Source of the DNA: an uncultured Eubacterium sp.
GTDB lineage: Bacteria; Bacillota; Clostridia; Lachnospirales; Lachnospiraceae
DNA length: 47,751 nt
Direction of reading: 5' to 3'
NCBI GenBank assembly: GCA_910584245.1
Contig: CAJTZF010000003.1
Location: 1 to 47,751 of the forward strand
Below, in pieces: positions 26,655 to 34,363 of the stretch; positions within the stretch are counted from its first letter, which is position 1; every line of letters starts with the position of its first letter. The notes beneath the pieces are model-generated. The model worked only from the letters and a program-made list of their open reading frames with translations. It had not been told where the DNA came from and did no database searches. The translations under genes and the position numbers were made by a program.

Positions 26655-26704
26655 TGTGTATTACCCTCTCCAAACATGAAATAAGCGTGCGATTTGTTTC
26701 ACAT

Positions 26705-26761
26705 ATTACAAAATTGTTACATCTTCAATGTGATTATAACAACATAGTTACAAATTGTCAA
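26705..26761 (-). promoter_or_regulatory. Strong sigma-A promoter with two WalR-like boxes for the NlpC/P60 gene
   Basis: On the minus strand a consensus TTGACA (26756-26761), 17-bp spacer and TATAAT (26733-26738) form a near-perfect promoter. TGTAAC-N5-TGTTAT (26736-26752) lies between the two hexamers, and TGTAAC-N5-TGTAAT (26705-26721) lies just downstream of the -10. Both match the WalR/YycF consensus TGTWAH-N5-TGTWAH exactly. Their positions on and after the promoter would suit repression. Confidence 0.75.
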
Positions 26762-26787
26762 GGGTTTAACAAAACTTTATCCAAATG

Positions 26788-28008
26788 TTACGAAACTGTA
26801 AAAGGCTCTCGTGAAAGGATATGGCTGTTTTCAATAAAATCATCAATTGTCTGAAATCCCAGCCGTTGAATCAGATCGAGCACATACGGATTTTCACCTG
26901 GCGTCCGGTAAGTTGCCTCCTCCGCGTACCGGTCGACAAGCTCCGTCGCCACGTCCTTATCCATATTTCTTTTCGGCCCGCCGACACAGCCGCCAGGACA
27001 CGCCATGCCCTCAAAAAAGTTCCCTTGGATTTTCCCATCCAATATTTCCTGGAGCATTTTTTTGCACTCCGCCGTTCCACAGGCGCACACCGGCTTTAGC
27101 TCGTACTCCTGGCTAATACTTTTCACGCACTCTTTGACGGCCCGGCTCACACCGCCCGTCCTGGCATACATCCTTCCCGCCGCCGCAGAATGTTCATTTT
27201 CATCTTCCTCCATACCGGCGAAATCGACGGACAACGCCTCAAATACATCCTTCAATTCCTCAAAGGTAAGCACGCAATCTATATCGCCCACAAGATCCGG
27301 CTCACGGATTTCCGCTTTTTTTGCAAGACAGGGCCCGACAAAAATTGTTTTACACCCCTCGTGCAGCGCCTTTGCAATTCTTCCGCAGGCAATCATCGGT
27401 GAGACGGAAGCGGGAAGATGACCCACAATCTTTGTAAAATCCTTCCGTATCATAGAAATCCAAACCGGGCAGCAGCAGCTTGTCAGCTGGAAACCGTCCT
27501 CACTTTTCACGCTGGTTGTAAACTCGAGCGATTCCTTTAATGTGAGTATATCGGCGAAAGCTGCGACCTCAATCATCCCGGCAAACCCCATTCCTTTTAA
27601 CGCGCTCCGAATTTTACCCGGCGTCGCATCCTCTCCAAACTGCCCGATATAGGCAGGAGCCATAAGCGCATATACCGGCTTGTCCGACTCTTTCAGTATC
27701 TCTACTGCGTGAATAGCATCGTGGCTGAACGTCAAATTTTTATTTTCGCACGCCTCAATGCACTGGGCACATCCGACACAATTGTCCGGGTTGAGCGTCA
27801 CCTTTCCGTCCTTAATTTCAAGCGCTTGGAACATACACGCCGTCACGCACTGGGCATCGGTGCAGTCACACGGTTCGTTTTTCCAAACAAGCGGATACCG
27901 GTCCGGGTGAAGAAGACAATCCAGCTTCTTCTTTGGTATCCCTTCAAAATCCTTTTTGCCTTTTAATTTATCTCTCAGTACCCGTTTATATAATTCCTCA
28001 AAAGTCAT
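26788..28008 (-). CDS. [FeFe]-hydrogenase-like iron-sulfur protein
   Basis: A 406-residue protein. Residues about 45-90 form a two-cluster ferredoxin domain (CxxxxCxxxC-type CDCTDAQCVTAC, then CVGCAQCIEAC). Residues about 110-360 form the H-cluster domain, with L1 as TSCCCPVW (176-183), L2 as FVGPCLAKKAE (223-233) and L3 as FFEGMACPGGCVGGPK. The classical forms are TSCCPxW, MPCxxKxxE and ExMxCxGGCxxGGG, so cluster ligands are kept but L1 has an extra Cys and L2 lacks the Met. This pattern is reported in divergent, putatively sensory [FeFe] hydrogenases rather than in the main catalytic group, though I infer that here. It is monocistronic, with no hydE, hydF or hydG nearby. The Shine-Dalgarno lies in a hairpin. 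Confidence 0.85.
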   Translation of the reverse strand: MTFEELYKRVLRDKLKGKKDFEGIPKKKLDCLLHPDRYPLVWKNEPCDCTDAQCVTACMFQALEIKDGKVTLNPDNCVGCAQCIEACENKNLTFSHDAIHAVEILKESDKPVYALMAPAYIGQFGEDATPGKIRSALKGMGFAGMIEVAAFADILTLKESLEFTTSVKSEDGFQLTSCCCPVWISMIRKDFTKIVGHLPASVSPMIACGRIAKALHEGCKTIFVGPCLAKKAEIREPDLVGDIDCVLTFEELKDVFEALSVDFAGMEEDENEHSAAAGRMYARTGGVSRAVKECVKSISQEYELKPVCACGTAECKKMLQEILDGKIQGNFFEGMACPGGCVGGPKRNMDKDVATELVDRYAEEATYRTPGENPYVLDLIQRLGFQTIDDFIENSHILSREPFTVS

Positions 28009-28012
28009 AAAG

Positions 28013-28059
28013 TCCCTCCAATTTCTCTTTTACATAATAGTATTAAGAAATTGGAGGGA
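28013..28059 (-). promoter_or_regulatory. 14-bp perfect hairpin sequestering the hydrogenase Shine-Dalgarno
   Basis: On the minus strand TCCCTCCAATTTCT, a 19-base A/T-rich loop, and AGAAATTGGAGGGA form a perfect 14-bp stem. The second arm contains GGAGGG, the ribosome binding site of the hydrogenase-like gene five bases upstream of its ATG. In the transcript this would block initiation unless the stem opens or transcription starts in the loop, where TATTAT could be a -10 element. It could also act as a DNA operator. Distinguishing these is not possible from sequence. Confidence 0.6.
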
Positions 28060-28109
28060 TTCTATTCATATGTTTTGCAGGCTCAAAACAGGGTTTTTCG
28101 TCCCCGGTA

Positions 28110-29588
28110 TTATATTATAATGCACACCAGGCCGCCATTGGAATCGTTTACAACTTTTTGTATCGTATCCTGTAGTTTCACCTGGCTTTCTTCCGTGAGA
28201 CGGTTTACCTTATTCATAATACCGTCGTCCACGAGCTGACGTATTGTCTTTCCAAATATATTCGTGTCGAAAATGCCGTCCGGGTTCTCTTTACTATTCG
28301 ACTCAATGTACTCAATAAGATCCTTGGCCTGCTCCTCACTTCCGACGATCGGCGCAATTTCCGTTTCAATATTGGCCTGGATCAGATGCAGCGAAGGACA
28401 TACCGCTTTAATTTTTACACCGTATTTATTGCCGTGCTTAATCAGCTCCGGATCTGCGATCTCAATTTCCTCCATTGTCGGCGTGACAATTCCGTAGCCG
28501 CGGCCCTTCACCTGCTCACACGCAGTGCCGATCGACTCGAATTCCGCTCTTTTCCCCGCGAGCTCCTTCAACGTGGCAATCAGCTCATATTCCCCGGTAA
28601 TCGGCGTCCCGATCATATCGCTTAGTATTTCATAATAATAGTGCTCCTCAAACTCCACAGAAATGTTGACCTGGCCATTTTCTAACTGCTTATCCTGGAT
28701 GTAAACACCTTTGATGTAATCTGCTTCCAAATTCAGATTTTCTTTCGTGACGTCTCTCATCACCCGCATCGTGGCCAACATCTCGCGGCACTTCTCCAAC
28801 AAATCCTTTTTCAGCCAATGATCCCGGTCGAGAAATTCTACCCATTTGGGAAGGAAAAAGTTAATTCTGACAATTGGAAAATCGGACAATATCGTTTCCA
28901 TAATGCTAAATATATCCTCCTTCTTCAATTCTTTGCAGTTGAGCGGCAGCACACTCAACCCATATTTATGTTCCATCTCCTCTGCCAGACGTTTTGTCTG
29001 GTCGCTGTACGGGTCCTGCGTATTCAAAATGATAATCGTTGGCTTGCCCGCTTTTTTGCATTCCGAAACGGTACGTTCCTCACCTTCCAAATACTGTTCC
29101 CTCGACAATTCGGTAAAGCTTCCATCCGTTGTAACAATGATACCAATGTTGGAATGCTCCTCTATCACCTTTCTTGTTCCCAGCTCCGCTGCTTTTGCAA
29201 AGGGGATTTCCTGTGGCGACCACGGAGTCTTTACCATACGCTCCCTGTCTTCCTCCATGTACCCAACGGCATCCTTTACAACAAATCCCACACAGTCAAT
29301 CAGGCGGACCCGTCCCTTCTCCCCTCCGGCAAGCGTTATTAATGCGCCGTCTTTCGGGATAAACTTCGGCTCCATCGTCATAATCGTTTTTCCATCCGAC
29401 GACTGCGGCAGCTCATCGATCGTCCTCTGCTTCTCACCCTCGTCCAGAAGCTCCGGTATCACCATAATTTCCATAAAATTTTTAATAAATGTACTCTTTC
29501 CCGTTCGAACGGGCCCGACAACTCCGAGATATATTTCTCCTCCCGTTCTCTCATTGATATCTTTGTACATATTATATCCGCTGTCCAT
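28110..29588 (-). CDS. spoIVA: Stage IV sporulation protein A
   Basis: SpoIVA (492 residues, the same length as in B. subtilis) is the ATPase that polymerises on the forespore surface and forms the base of the spore coat. Walker A GPVRTGKSTF lies near residue 26, the central GTPase-like domain includes VRLIDCVGFVVKDAVG and a TDGSFTELSREQY switch-like region, and the C-terminal part ends in a conserved region with hydrophobic tail (NGGLVCIII). The ATG at 29588 gives the family length and is preceded by AAGGGGG and seven T bases; ATG at 29570 is a less likely alternative. Its ribosome binding site is in the 3' arm of a hairpin, and a sigma-E-like promoter lies at that hairpin. It marks the organism as an endospore former. 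Confidence 0.97.
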   Translation of the reverse strand: MDSGYNMYKDINERTGGEIYLGVVGPVRTGKSTFIKNFMEIMVIPELLDEGEKQRTIDELPQSSDGKTIMTMEPKFIPKDGALITLAGGEKGRVRLIDCVGFVVKDAVGYMEEDRERMVKTPWSPQEIPFAKAAELGTRKVIEEHSNIGIIVTTDGSFTELSREQYLEGEERTVSECKKAGKPTIIILNTQDPYSDQTKRLAEEMEHKYGLSVLPLNCKELKKEDIFSIMETILSDFPIVRINFFLPKWVEFLDRDHWLKKDLLEKCREMLATMRVMRDVTKENLNLEADYIKGVYIQDKQLENGQVNISVEFEEHYYYEILSDMIGTPITGEYELIATLKELAGKRAEFESIGTACEQVKGRGYGIVTPTMEEIEIADPELIKHGNKYGVKIKAVCPSLHLIQANIETEIAPIVGSEEQAKDLIEYIESNSKENPDGIFDTNIFGKTIRQLVDDGIMNKVNRLTEESQVKLQDTIQKVVNDSNGGLVCIII

Positions 29589-29645
29589 AAAAAAACCCCC
29601 TTGCTAAACTGTTAAAGTATATGCAAGGGGATTTCATAATAGCAC
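29589..29645 (-). promoter_or_regulatory. Terminator-like hairpin with sigma-E-like promoter in its loop, before spoIVA
   Basis: On the minus strand CCCCTTGC, an 18-base loop and GCAAGGGG (29597-29630) are followed by a run of seven T and directly by the spoIVA ATG. The 3' arm is also the Shine-Dalgarno. GTGCTATT (29638-29645), a 14-bp spacer and CATATACT (29616-29623) match the B. subtilis sigma-E consensus 6/8 and 6/8 at the right spacing. Transcripts from it would start in the loop and lack the 5' arm. Confidence 0.55.
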
Positions 29646-29683
29646 TTCTTCTATATAAATAATTGTAACCAGATGAGAAAGCC

Positions 29684-30192
29684 TTATCTGCCCGCAGCCA
29701 CTGGAACAAGATTTTCCGCCCGGAATGGTTCAATATAGATGCACAGTTTCGCCGTTTCCATTCCGGGAGATGTAACTTCAAAGTCAGCCGTTCCTGTTTT
29801 ATTGTGGACAGATTGGACGAAGAACGCCATCCTTCCGCCTTCCAGCGCCACATTATCCTCGGCAATCCATGTAGTATCCGTTCCATCCACCTGCCGTACC
29901 TGAATCCGGTTATCCGCAAATGGCACCCGGTTGCCGTTCGCATCCACCGCAGTCACCGTCACGCTCGTCATGTCCGTTCCATCTGCTGTCAATATACCGT
30001 AATCCGCCTCTGCAATGAGCTTCACTGCCTCCCCCGGCGTCTCCCTCACACAACTGGTGACAGGACGTCCATTTATATTTGGGATTCATCAAACTCTACC
30101 GCTTCACCGTTGACGTAGTCCGCATTGCTATACAACCAGTTTGTGTTGAAGTTCAGCGTCTCTCTAGCCGGCGATATTATGCACTTTCTCAT
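29684..30192 (-). pseudogene. Gutted GH2 beta-galactosidase gene (N- and C-terminal ends only)
   Basis: A glycoside hydrolase family 2 gene that has lost its middle. From ATG 30192 (AAAGGAG upstream) a 39-codon frame reads RETLNFNTNWLYS and YVNGEAVEFDES, the typical start of bacterial GH2 beta-galactosidases, and stops at 30073. Directly after it, in another frame, comes the C-terminal Ig-like domain: RPVTSCVRETPGEAV, ADYGILTADGTDMTSVTV and DANGNRVPFADNRIQVR, to a stop at 29684. About 600 or more residues including the catalytic barrel are missing. The deletion joint is near 30073-30085. Nothing functional is expected. The neighbouring gene (30285) has also suffered a frameshift, suggesting relaxed selection in this stretch. 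Confidence 0.85.
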
Positions 30193-30213
30193 TATTCTTT
30201 TGTCTCCTTTCCC

Positions 30214-30253
30214 AAACAAGGACAGAGCCTTAAAAACAGCTCTGCCCTTGTTT
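30214..30253 (-). terminator. Hairpin after the secreted-protein gene, probable terminator
   Basis: AAACAAGGACAGAGC and GCTCTGCCCTTGTTT form a 15-position stem with one mismatch around a ten-base loop. It lies between the end of the 30285 gene and the start of the GH2 pseudogene. The T-run after the stem is weak on both strands, so efficiency is uncertain. Confidence 0.6.
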
Positions 30254-30284
30254 AAAAGTAACCAGTCTTATACCTTTTTTGACT

Positions 30285-30771
30285 TTAATAATATTTACAA
30301 TTCACTTCGTCTACTTCTTTACGGAAATTGCTTAATAACACCCCATAATCATCACTAACATTCATAGCCTTGCTATAATTTTCACAAAGTACTCTCAACT
30401 CTGCAAATCTTTCCTGGTCTTTCATTGTCAATTTGTCTCCACAATATGTTTCTGAATCTTCTATCGCTACAAAAATGGAATGAATGGAAACTTCTAGTTC
30501 TCCCCGGTAGTCATAAGTTCCTGTTTCGACTTCAAGCTCTGCCTCCTCTTGTAAAGCTTCCTTAAGTTTCCCTTTTAATTCTCTTCTTACTGTTTCATCA
30601 TTAGAATTAGACTCCTCAAAAATTATACTCTCAATTTTCTCCTCACAATCATTTAATTTTGCAAGCTTTTTACCTATAACAGCTTCCTCATCAGGAGCAA
30701 ACGCATATACCGTAGAACTACATAAAACAGCACACACATACCGCTAAAATAAAAATGCCTTTCCTTTTCAT
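30285..30771 (-). CDS. Secreted protein of unknown function, frameshifted in the signal peptide
   Basis: An unrecognised, mostly helical acidic protein of about 160 residues. From ATG 30771 (AAAGGAGG seven bases upstream) the frame reads MKRKGIFILAVCVC and then hits a stop. The rest (VLCSSTVYAFAPDEEAV and onward, to 30285) is in another frame. The switch falls in a TG repeat (TGTGTGTG, 30731-30738). One more TG unit would join them as a good signal peptide with a cleavage site near VYAFA. The gene is therefore either broken or phase-variable, or the sequence is off by two bases. A GTG at 30737 could start the second part alone. The mature part has a charged N-terminus and two Cys but no domain I know. 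A strong promoter with a palindromic operator lies upstream. Confidence 0.6.
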
Positions 30772-30858
30772 AAAAATCCTCCTTTCTATTCGTCTTATAT
30801 TATTAAAATAAGTATATAATTAAAAATCACACTTTCATATTAACTTTTTATTTTTTTA

Positions 30859-30890
30859 AGAATATCACAATAAAAAAACGTTGTCAACGT
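30859..30890 (-). promoter_or_regulatory. Promoter with palindrome over the -35 box
   Basis: On the minus strand TTGACA (30882-30887), 17 bp and TATTCT (30859-30864) form a sigma-A promoter for the secreted-protein gene. A perfect 13-base palindrome, ACGTTGACAACGT (30878-30890), covers the -35 hexamer. That is where a repressor would be expected to bind. The regulator is not known; the adjacent LytTR regulator is a candidate only by position. Confidence 0.6.
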
Positions 30891-30970
30891 ATATTATTTT
30901 AAATAAATGTTACACTCCCCTTACACCTGATATTTATTTATCTCCCCTGCACACCACCGCCAAGAAGTTC

Positions 30971-30999
30971 TTGACATTCCACATATAAATGAATACAAT
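30971..30999 (+). promoter_or_regulatory. Sigma-A promoter for the two-component/ABC locus
   Basis: TTGACA (30971-30976), a 17-bp spacer and TACAAT (30994-30999) lie 31 bases upstream of the response-regulator ATG. With the minus-strand promoter at 30859-30890 this makes a divergent intergenic region of 258 bp, otherwise very A/T-rich and without small ORFs that I can support. Confidence 0.7.
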
Positions 31000-31029
31000 T
31001 TTTTGTGAAGAAATGGTGGTGTTATAACT

Positions 31030-31731
31030 ATGAAATATAAAATTGCAATTTGCGACGATGAACAAGGGCAGATCGAAAATATTTCCTCTTTGGTTTCCAA
31101 ATGGGGTACACAATCCGGCCACATGTGCGACATCTATACATTTTTATCCGCTGAGGCTTTTCTCTTTGAATATGAGGAACAAAAGACATTTGATATTCTT
31201 CTGCTGGATATAGAGATGAAAGGGATCTCAGGTATTGATCTCGCCAGACAACTCCGGCGCGATAACAGCCGGGCAGAAATCGTATTTATAACCTCTCACT
31301 TTGAATTTTTCGGTGAGGGATATGAAGTTGACGCTTTACATTACCTGATGAAGCCGCTTTCGCCTCAAAAGCTAAATGCTGTGCTTTCCAAAGCTGTTGA
31401 GCGGTTATCCGTAGAACCCCCTTCTGTGATAATTACTTGTAACAACGAAACAATCAAGCTCTATGAATCCAATATTATATATATAGAAGCTTTCCTGCAT
31501 TATATCACCATCCACACGCCCAGAGGGGAGTACAAACTTAAAGAAGGGATTTCTTCTTTTAAAAATAAACTCAGCGATGACTTTTACCGCATACACCGTT
31601 CATACCTCGTATCGCTAAAACACATCGTAAGAATATCACGTACCGCGGTTCACACACATAACGGGATCGTTCTTCCTCTGGCACGAGGAAAATACGATGA
31701 TATCAACCGCGCCTTTATTGACCGCAATTAA
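31030..31731 (+). CDS. LytTR-family response regulator
   Basis: A 233-residue response regulator. The receiver domain (about 1-120) has the acidic pair in CDDEQGQ, phospho-acceptor Asp near residue 60 in ILLLDIEM, the Thr/Ser in FITSHFEF and Lys in YLMKPL. The C-terminal LytTR DNA-binding domain (about 135-230) includes NIIYIEAFLHYITIHT, FYRIHRSYLVSLKHI and the final PLARGKYDDINRAF. This is the AgrA/VirR-like layout used in Firmicutes for peptide signalling, bacteriocin and membrane-stress responses. It lies first in the operon with a histidine kinase and two ABC transporters, and a good promoter is found 31 bp upstream. GGTGGTG acts as the ribosome binding site. Confidence 0.93.
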   Translation: MKYKIAICDDEQGQIENISSLVSKWGTQSGHMCDIYTFLSAEAFLFEYEEQKTFDILLLDIEMKGISGIDLARQLRRDNSRAEIVFITSHFEFFGEGYEVDALHYLMKPLSPQKLNAVLSKAVERLSVEPPSVIITCNNETIKLYESNIIYIEAFLHYITIHTPRGEYKLKEGISSFKNKLSDDFYRIHRSYLVSLKHIVRISRTAVHTHNGIVLPLARGKYDDINRAFIDRN

Positions 31732-31763
31732 GAGATCGAAAATATTTCGGAACGAGGGATATT

Positions 31764-32414
31764 ATGAGAAAGAGAACCTATTTAAAACTTGTGGAATATC
31801 AAACGGGACAATCCAAACGCCACCTTGGCGAAGTCCGCAGCATCCACACGGAAATGCGCGCATACAAACACGACTTCCATCACCACCTGCAAACGCTCAA
31901 AGGACAGCTCGAGGCAGGCGAGGTAGACCGTGCGCTTGCCTACATTGAACAGCTCGACCATCAGCTCATGAATGTGGACACGCTGCTTAAAACGGGAAAT
32001 GTTTCTCTCGACGCTATTCTATCGGCAAAAATAGCACAGGCAAAGGCAGAACATATCGCCGTTGAAATAAAAGCCTGTGTCCCGGATTCTCTCACAATAA
32101 CAGATGTAGACCTGAGTATTGTTGTTGGCAATTTGCTTGATAATGCGATCGAGGCCTGTTTAGGCGTCACAGACAAACGGTTTATCCGCATTTATATGTC
32201 AATCAAAGGAAAGATGCTCTATTTTTCTATGTTAAATTCTGCTGGTAAAAAGAAACGGAAAAACGGTTCTTTATTTCCATCGCACAAGGACGGTATTCAT
32301 GGATTTGGCCTTCGCCGTGCGGAAGCGATTTTAAAAGAGCACGGCGGCTGGTGCAAATACAACAGTGAACACGGTGCGTTCACCTCTGAATTTTTAGTTC
32401 CCGCCATAGAGTAA
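31764..32414 (+). CDS. GHKL-type histidine kinase lacking a membrane sensor domain
   Basis: A 216-residue protein made up only of the kinase core that normally follows a multi-helix sensor in AgrC-like kinases. The H-box-like RAYKHDFHHHL (His near residue 36), the N-box NLLDNAIEAC (about 125) and the G-box GIHGFGLRRAEAIL are all present. No hydrophobic membrane segment exists, and the residues before the H-box form a short amphipathic helix. Related kinases are usually about 430 residues, so this may be a truncated, soluble form. It may get its signal from a partner such as the ABC transporter. The start has GAGGG five bases upstream, 33 bp after the regulator stop. It is followed by two ABC genes with 95 bp between, without an obvious terminator. 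Confidence 0.88.
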   Translation: MRKRTYLKLVEYQTGQSKRHLGEVRSIHTEMRAYKHDFHHHLQTLKGQLEAGEVDRALAYIEQLDHQLMNVDTLLKTGNVSLDAILSAKIAQAKAEHIAVEIKACVPDSLTITDVDLSIVVGNLLDNAIEACLGVTDKRFIRIYMSIKGKMLYFSMLNSAGKKKRKNGSLFPSHKDGIHGFGLRRAEAILKEHGGWCKYNSEHGAFTSEFLVPAIE

Positions 32415-32509
32415 TTACCATTCGTGCACGGAGAGATGCGGTTGGTGTACCAATTCCAAAATCAAGCTGTTCCCCGTGGTAAAATCAGTACGAAAGGGGG
32501 CTGATGAAT

Positions 32510-34363
32510 ATGAAAAAAAAGAAGCAACGTGCATGTGACGAATGGAACTGTACCCATTATTCTGTGGTTCAAAATGTCTGGTATTGCCTCACAAACACAG
32601 CGCAATGCTGCTTCCCGTTACTATGGTGGTGCATCATTGTAATTTTGATCAACGTGGCGCTTCCCATCTTAACAACCTATTTACCTAAAACAGTAATTGA
32701 AATAATTACTACAGAGGGCAGCCTGGGGGAACTGGTAACGGTTATTCTTTCCTTTATGGGCGGCATAGCCATACTTTCCGGGATAAATAAATTTTTCACC
32801 AAATTTATCTATCATCAAAAGTTTAGAATGAACACCTTTTATCTCAAGCGCGCGGCTCTCAAAGGACTGACAACCGACTACAGCAATCAAGAAAATGGAA
32901 CCTTTAGAAAGCTTCAAACAGAAAGTTTTTCATGCTGCAACGGAAACTACTCCCCTCTCTCAAATATATATGATACCCTGATTAACCTATTTACAAGTAC
33001 CTTTGGATTATGTGTTTTTGGGACGATACTCGTCCAGCTAAATGGGGGAATCCTCCTTTTCCTAATTGTGTCAACGATAACCAGTTATCTTCTAAATCAA
33101 AAGATCATGAAATGGACGGAGGAACACAATCATGAACGGATTGGTTACCAGCAACGCATCAACTATATTAACAGCACTTCCGGGGAGATCCGCTCCGCAA
33201 AAGATATTCGCCTATACCGCATGGCTCTGTGGTTCTCTGACATTTACAAGGAAAATATGAGCGGCCTTGCCGGATGGTATAAGCGGCTTACAAACAAGCT
33301 GTTTGGCCTAGCTGTATACGACAGCGGCCTAGCTTTATTGCGTGAAAGCGTTGTTTCTATATACCTGCTCTGCCTCGTATGGAATAACCGAATATCCGTC
33401 GCCGATTTTATACTATATTTTGGTGTGGTCGCCGGTTTTTCCTCCTGGCTTGGCAGCATATTTTCACAGGCTGCTTCTCTGAACCAGACAAACCTGAAGA
33501 TCAATTATTTCCGTTCATACCTTGAATACCCGGAAACTTACCACAGGGACAGCGCAATAAAAGTCCCCGCCGATGTCTGTCCGAAAATAATCGAATTAAA
33601 AAACGTAAGCTACCAATATGAGGGCTCGGAACAGTACGCCCTGCGTGGCATCAACCTGAAAATCGTCCCCGGCGAGCATCTGGCAATTGTCGGACGGAAT
33701 GGCGCGGGCAAAACAACACTTGTCAAATTAATTTGCGGATTAACAGATCCAACAGAAGGACATGTGTGCTATGACGGCATTGATATACGGGAATACAACC
33801 GGACGGAATTCTACACGCTATTTTCCGCCGTGTTCCAGCAGTTCAGCATCCTGCCTGTAACGATCGAAGAAATTGTCTCCGAAACACCGGCGGAAAATAT
33901 AAATCATAGGAAGGTTGCGTACTGCTTAAAGGCCGCAGGACTTTGGAATAAAATTGAACCGCTTCCGGACGGTGTAAAAAGCCAGTTTGGAAAAACAATA
34001 TACGATGACGGTATAGAGTTTTCGGGCGGTGAAGTGCAAAAATTATTGCTGGCCCGCGCATTATACAAATCCGCCCCGGTCATGATACTTGATGAACCAA
34101 CCGCTGCCCTTGACCCAATTGCCGAAAGTAATTTATATGAAAATTACAATACAATCAGCGCGGGAAAAACAACGGTATTCATCTCACACAGACTTGCCAG
34201 CACAAGTTTTTGTGACCGCACCATACTGATTGAAAACGGTTCGATATGTGAGGAGGGCACTCATAATAGCCTGCTCGGGTTAAAGGGTAAATACTATCAT
34301 TTATTTGAGATGCAAGCGAAATACTACAGAGAGAGGCCTGATGATGAGGGGGTGGAAGAATGA
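32510..34363 (+). CDS. ABC exporter half-transporter (permease-ATPase fusion), first of a pair
   Basis: A 617-residue fused ABC exporter. An N-terminal membrane domain (about 1-330; helices near 35-60, 75-100, 160-210 and 270-310) precedes a nucleotide-binding domain (about 365-600). The latter has Walker A GRNGAGKTT, Q-loop FQQFSILP, signature EFSGGEVQKLLLARAL, Walker B VMILDEPTAALDP and H-loop VFISHRLAS. I chose the ATG at 32510, nine bases after AAAGGGGG; the ATG at 32504 is too near. The N-terminus is Cys- and Trp-rich. The stop overlaps the next ABC gene's start by four bases (ATGA), so the two probably form a heterodimer. With the LytTR system, this resembles exporters of peptides or drugs; the cargo is unknown. 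Confidence 0.9.
   Translation: MKKKKQRACDEWNCTHYSVVQNVWYCLTNTAQCCFPLLWWCIIVILINVALPILTTYLPKTVIEIITTEGSLGELVTVILSFMGGIAILSGINKFFTKFIYHQKFRMNTFYLKRAALKGLTTDYSNQENGTFRKLQTESFSCCNGNYSPLSNIYDTLINLFTSTFGLCVFGTILVQLNGGILLFLIVSTITSYLLNQKIMKWTEEHNHERIGYQQRINYINSTSGEIRSAKDIRLYRMALWFSDIYKENMSGLAGWYKRLTNKLFGLAVYDSGLALLRESVVSIYLLCLVWNNRISVADFILYFGVVAGFSSWLGSIFSQAASLNQTNLKINYFRSYLEYPETYHRDSAIKVPADVCPKIIELKNVSYQYEGSEQYALRGINLKIVPGEHLAIVGRNGAGKTTLVKLICGLTDPTEGHVCYDGIDIREYNRTEFYTLFSAVFQQFSILPVTIEEIVSETPAENINHRKVAYCLKAAGLWNKIEPLPDGVKSQFGKTIYDDGIEFSGGEVQKLLLARALYKSAPVMILDEPTAALDPIAESNLYENYNTISAGKTTVFISHRLASTSFCDRTILIENGSICEEGTHNSLLGLKGKYYHLFEMQAKYYRERPDDEGVEE

Noticed and set aside
32415..32503. Possible small peptide gene between the kinase and first ABC transporter
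   Set aside because: No start codon with a binding site opens a frame of useful length here or in 30900-31029, so no precursor peptide can be claimed.
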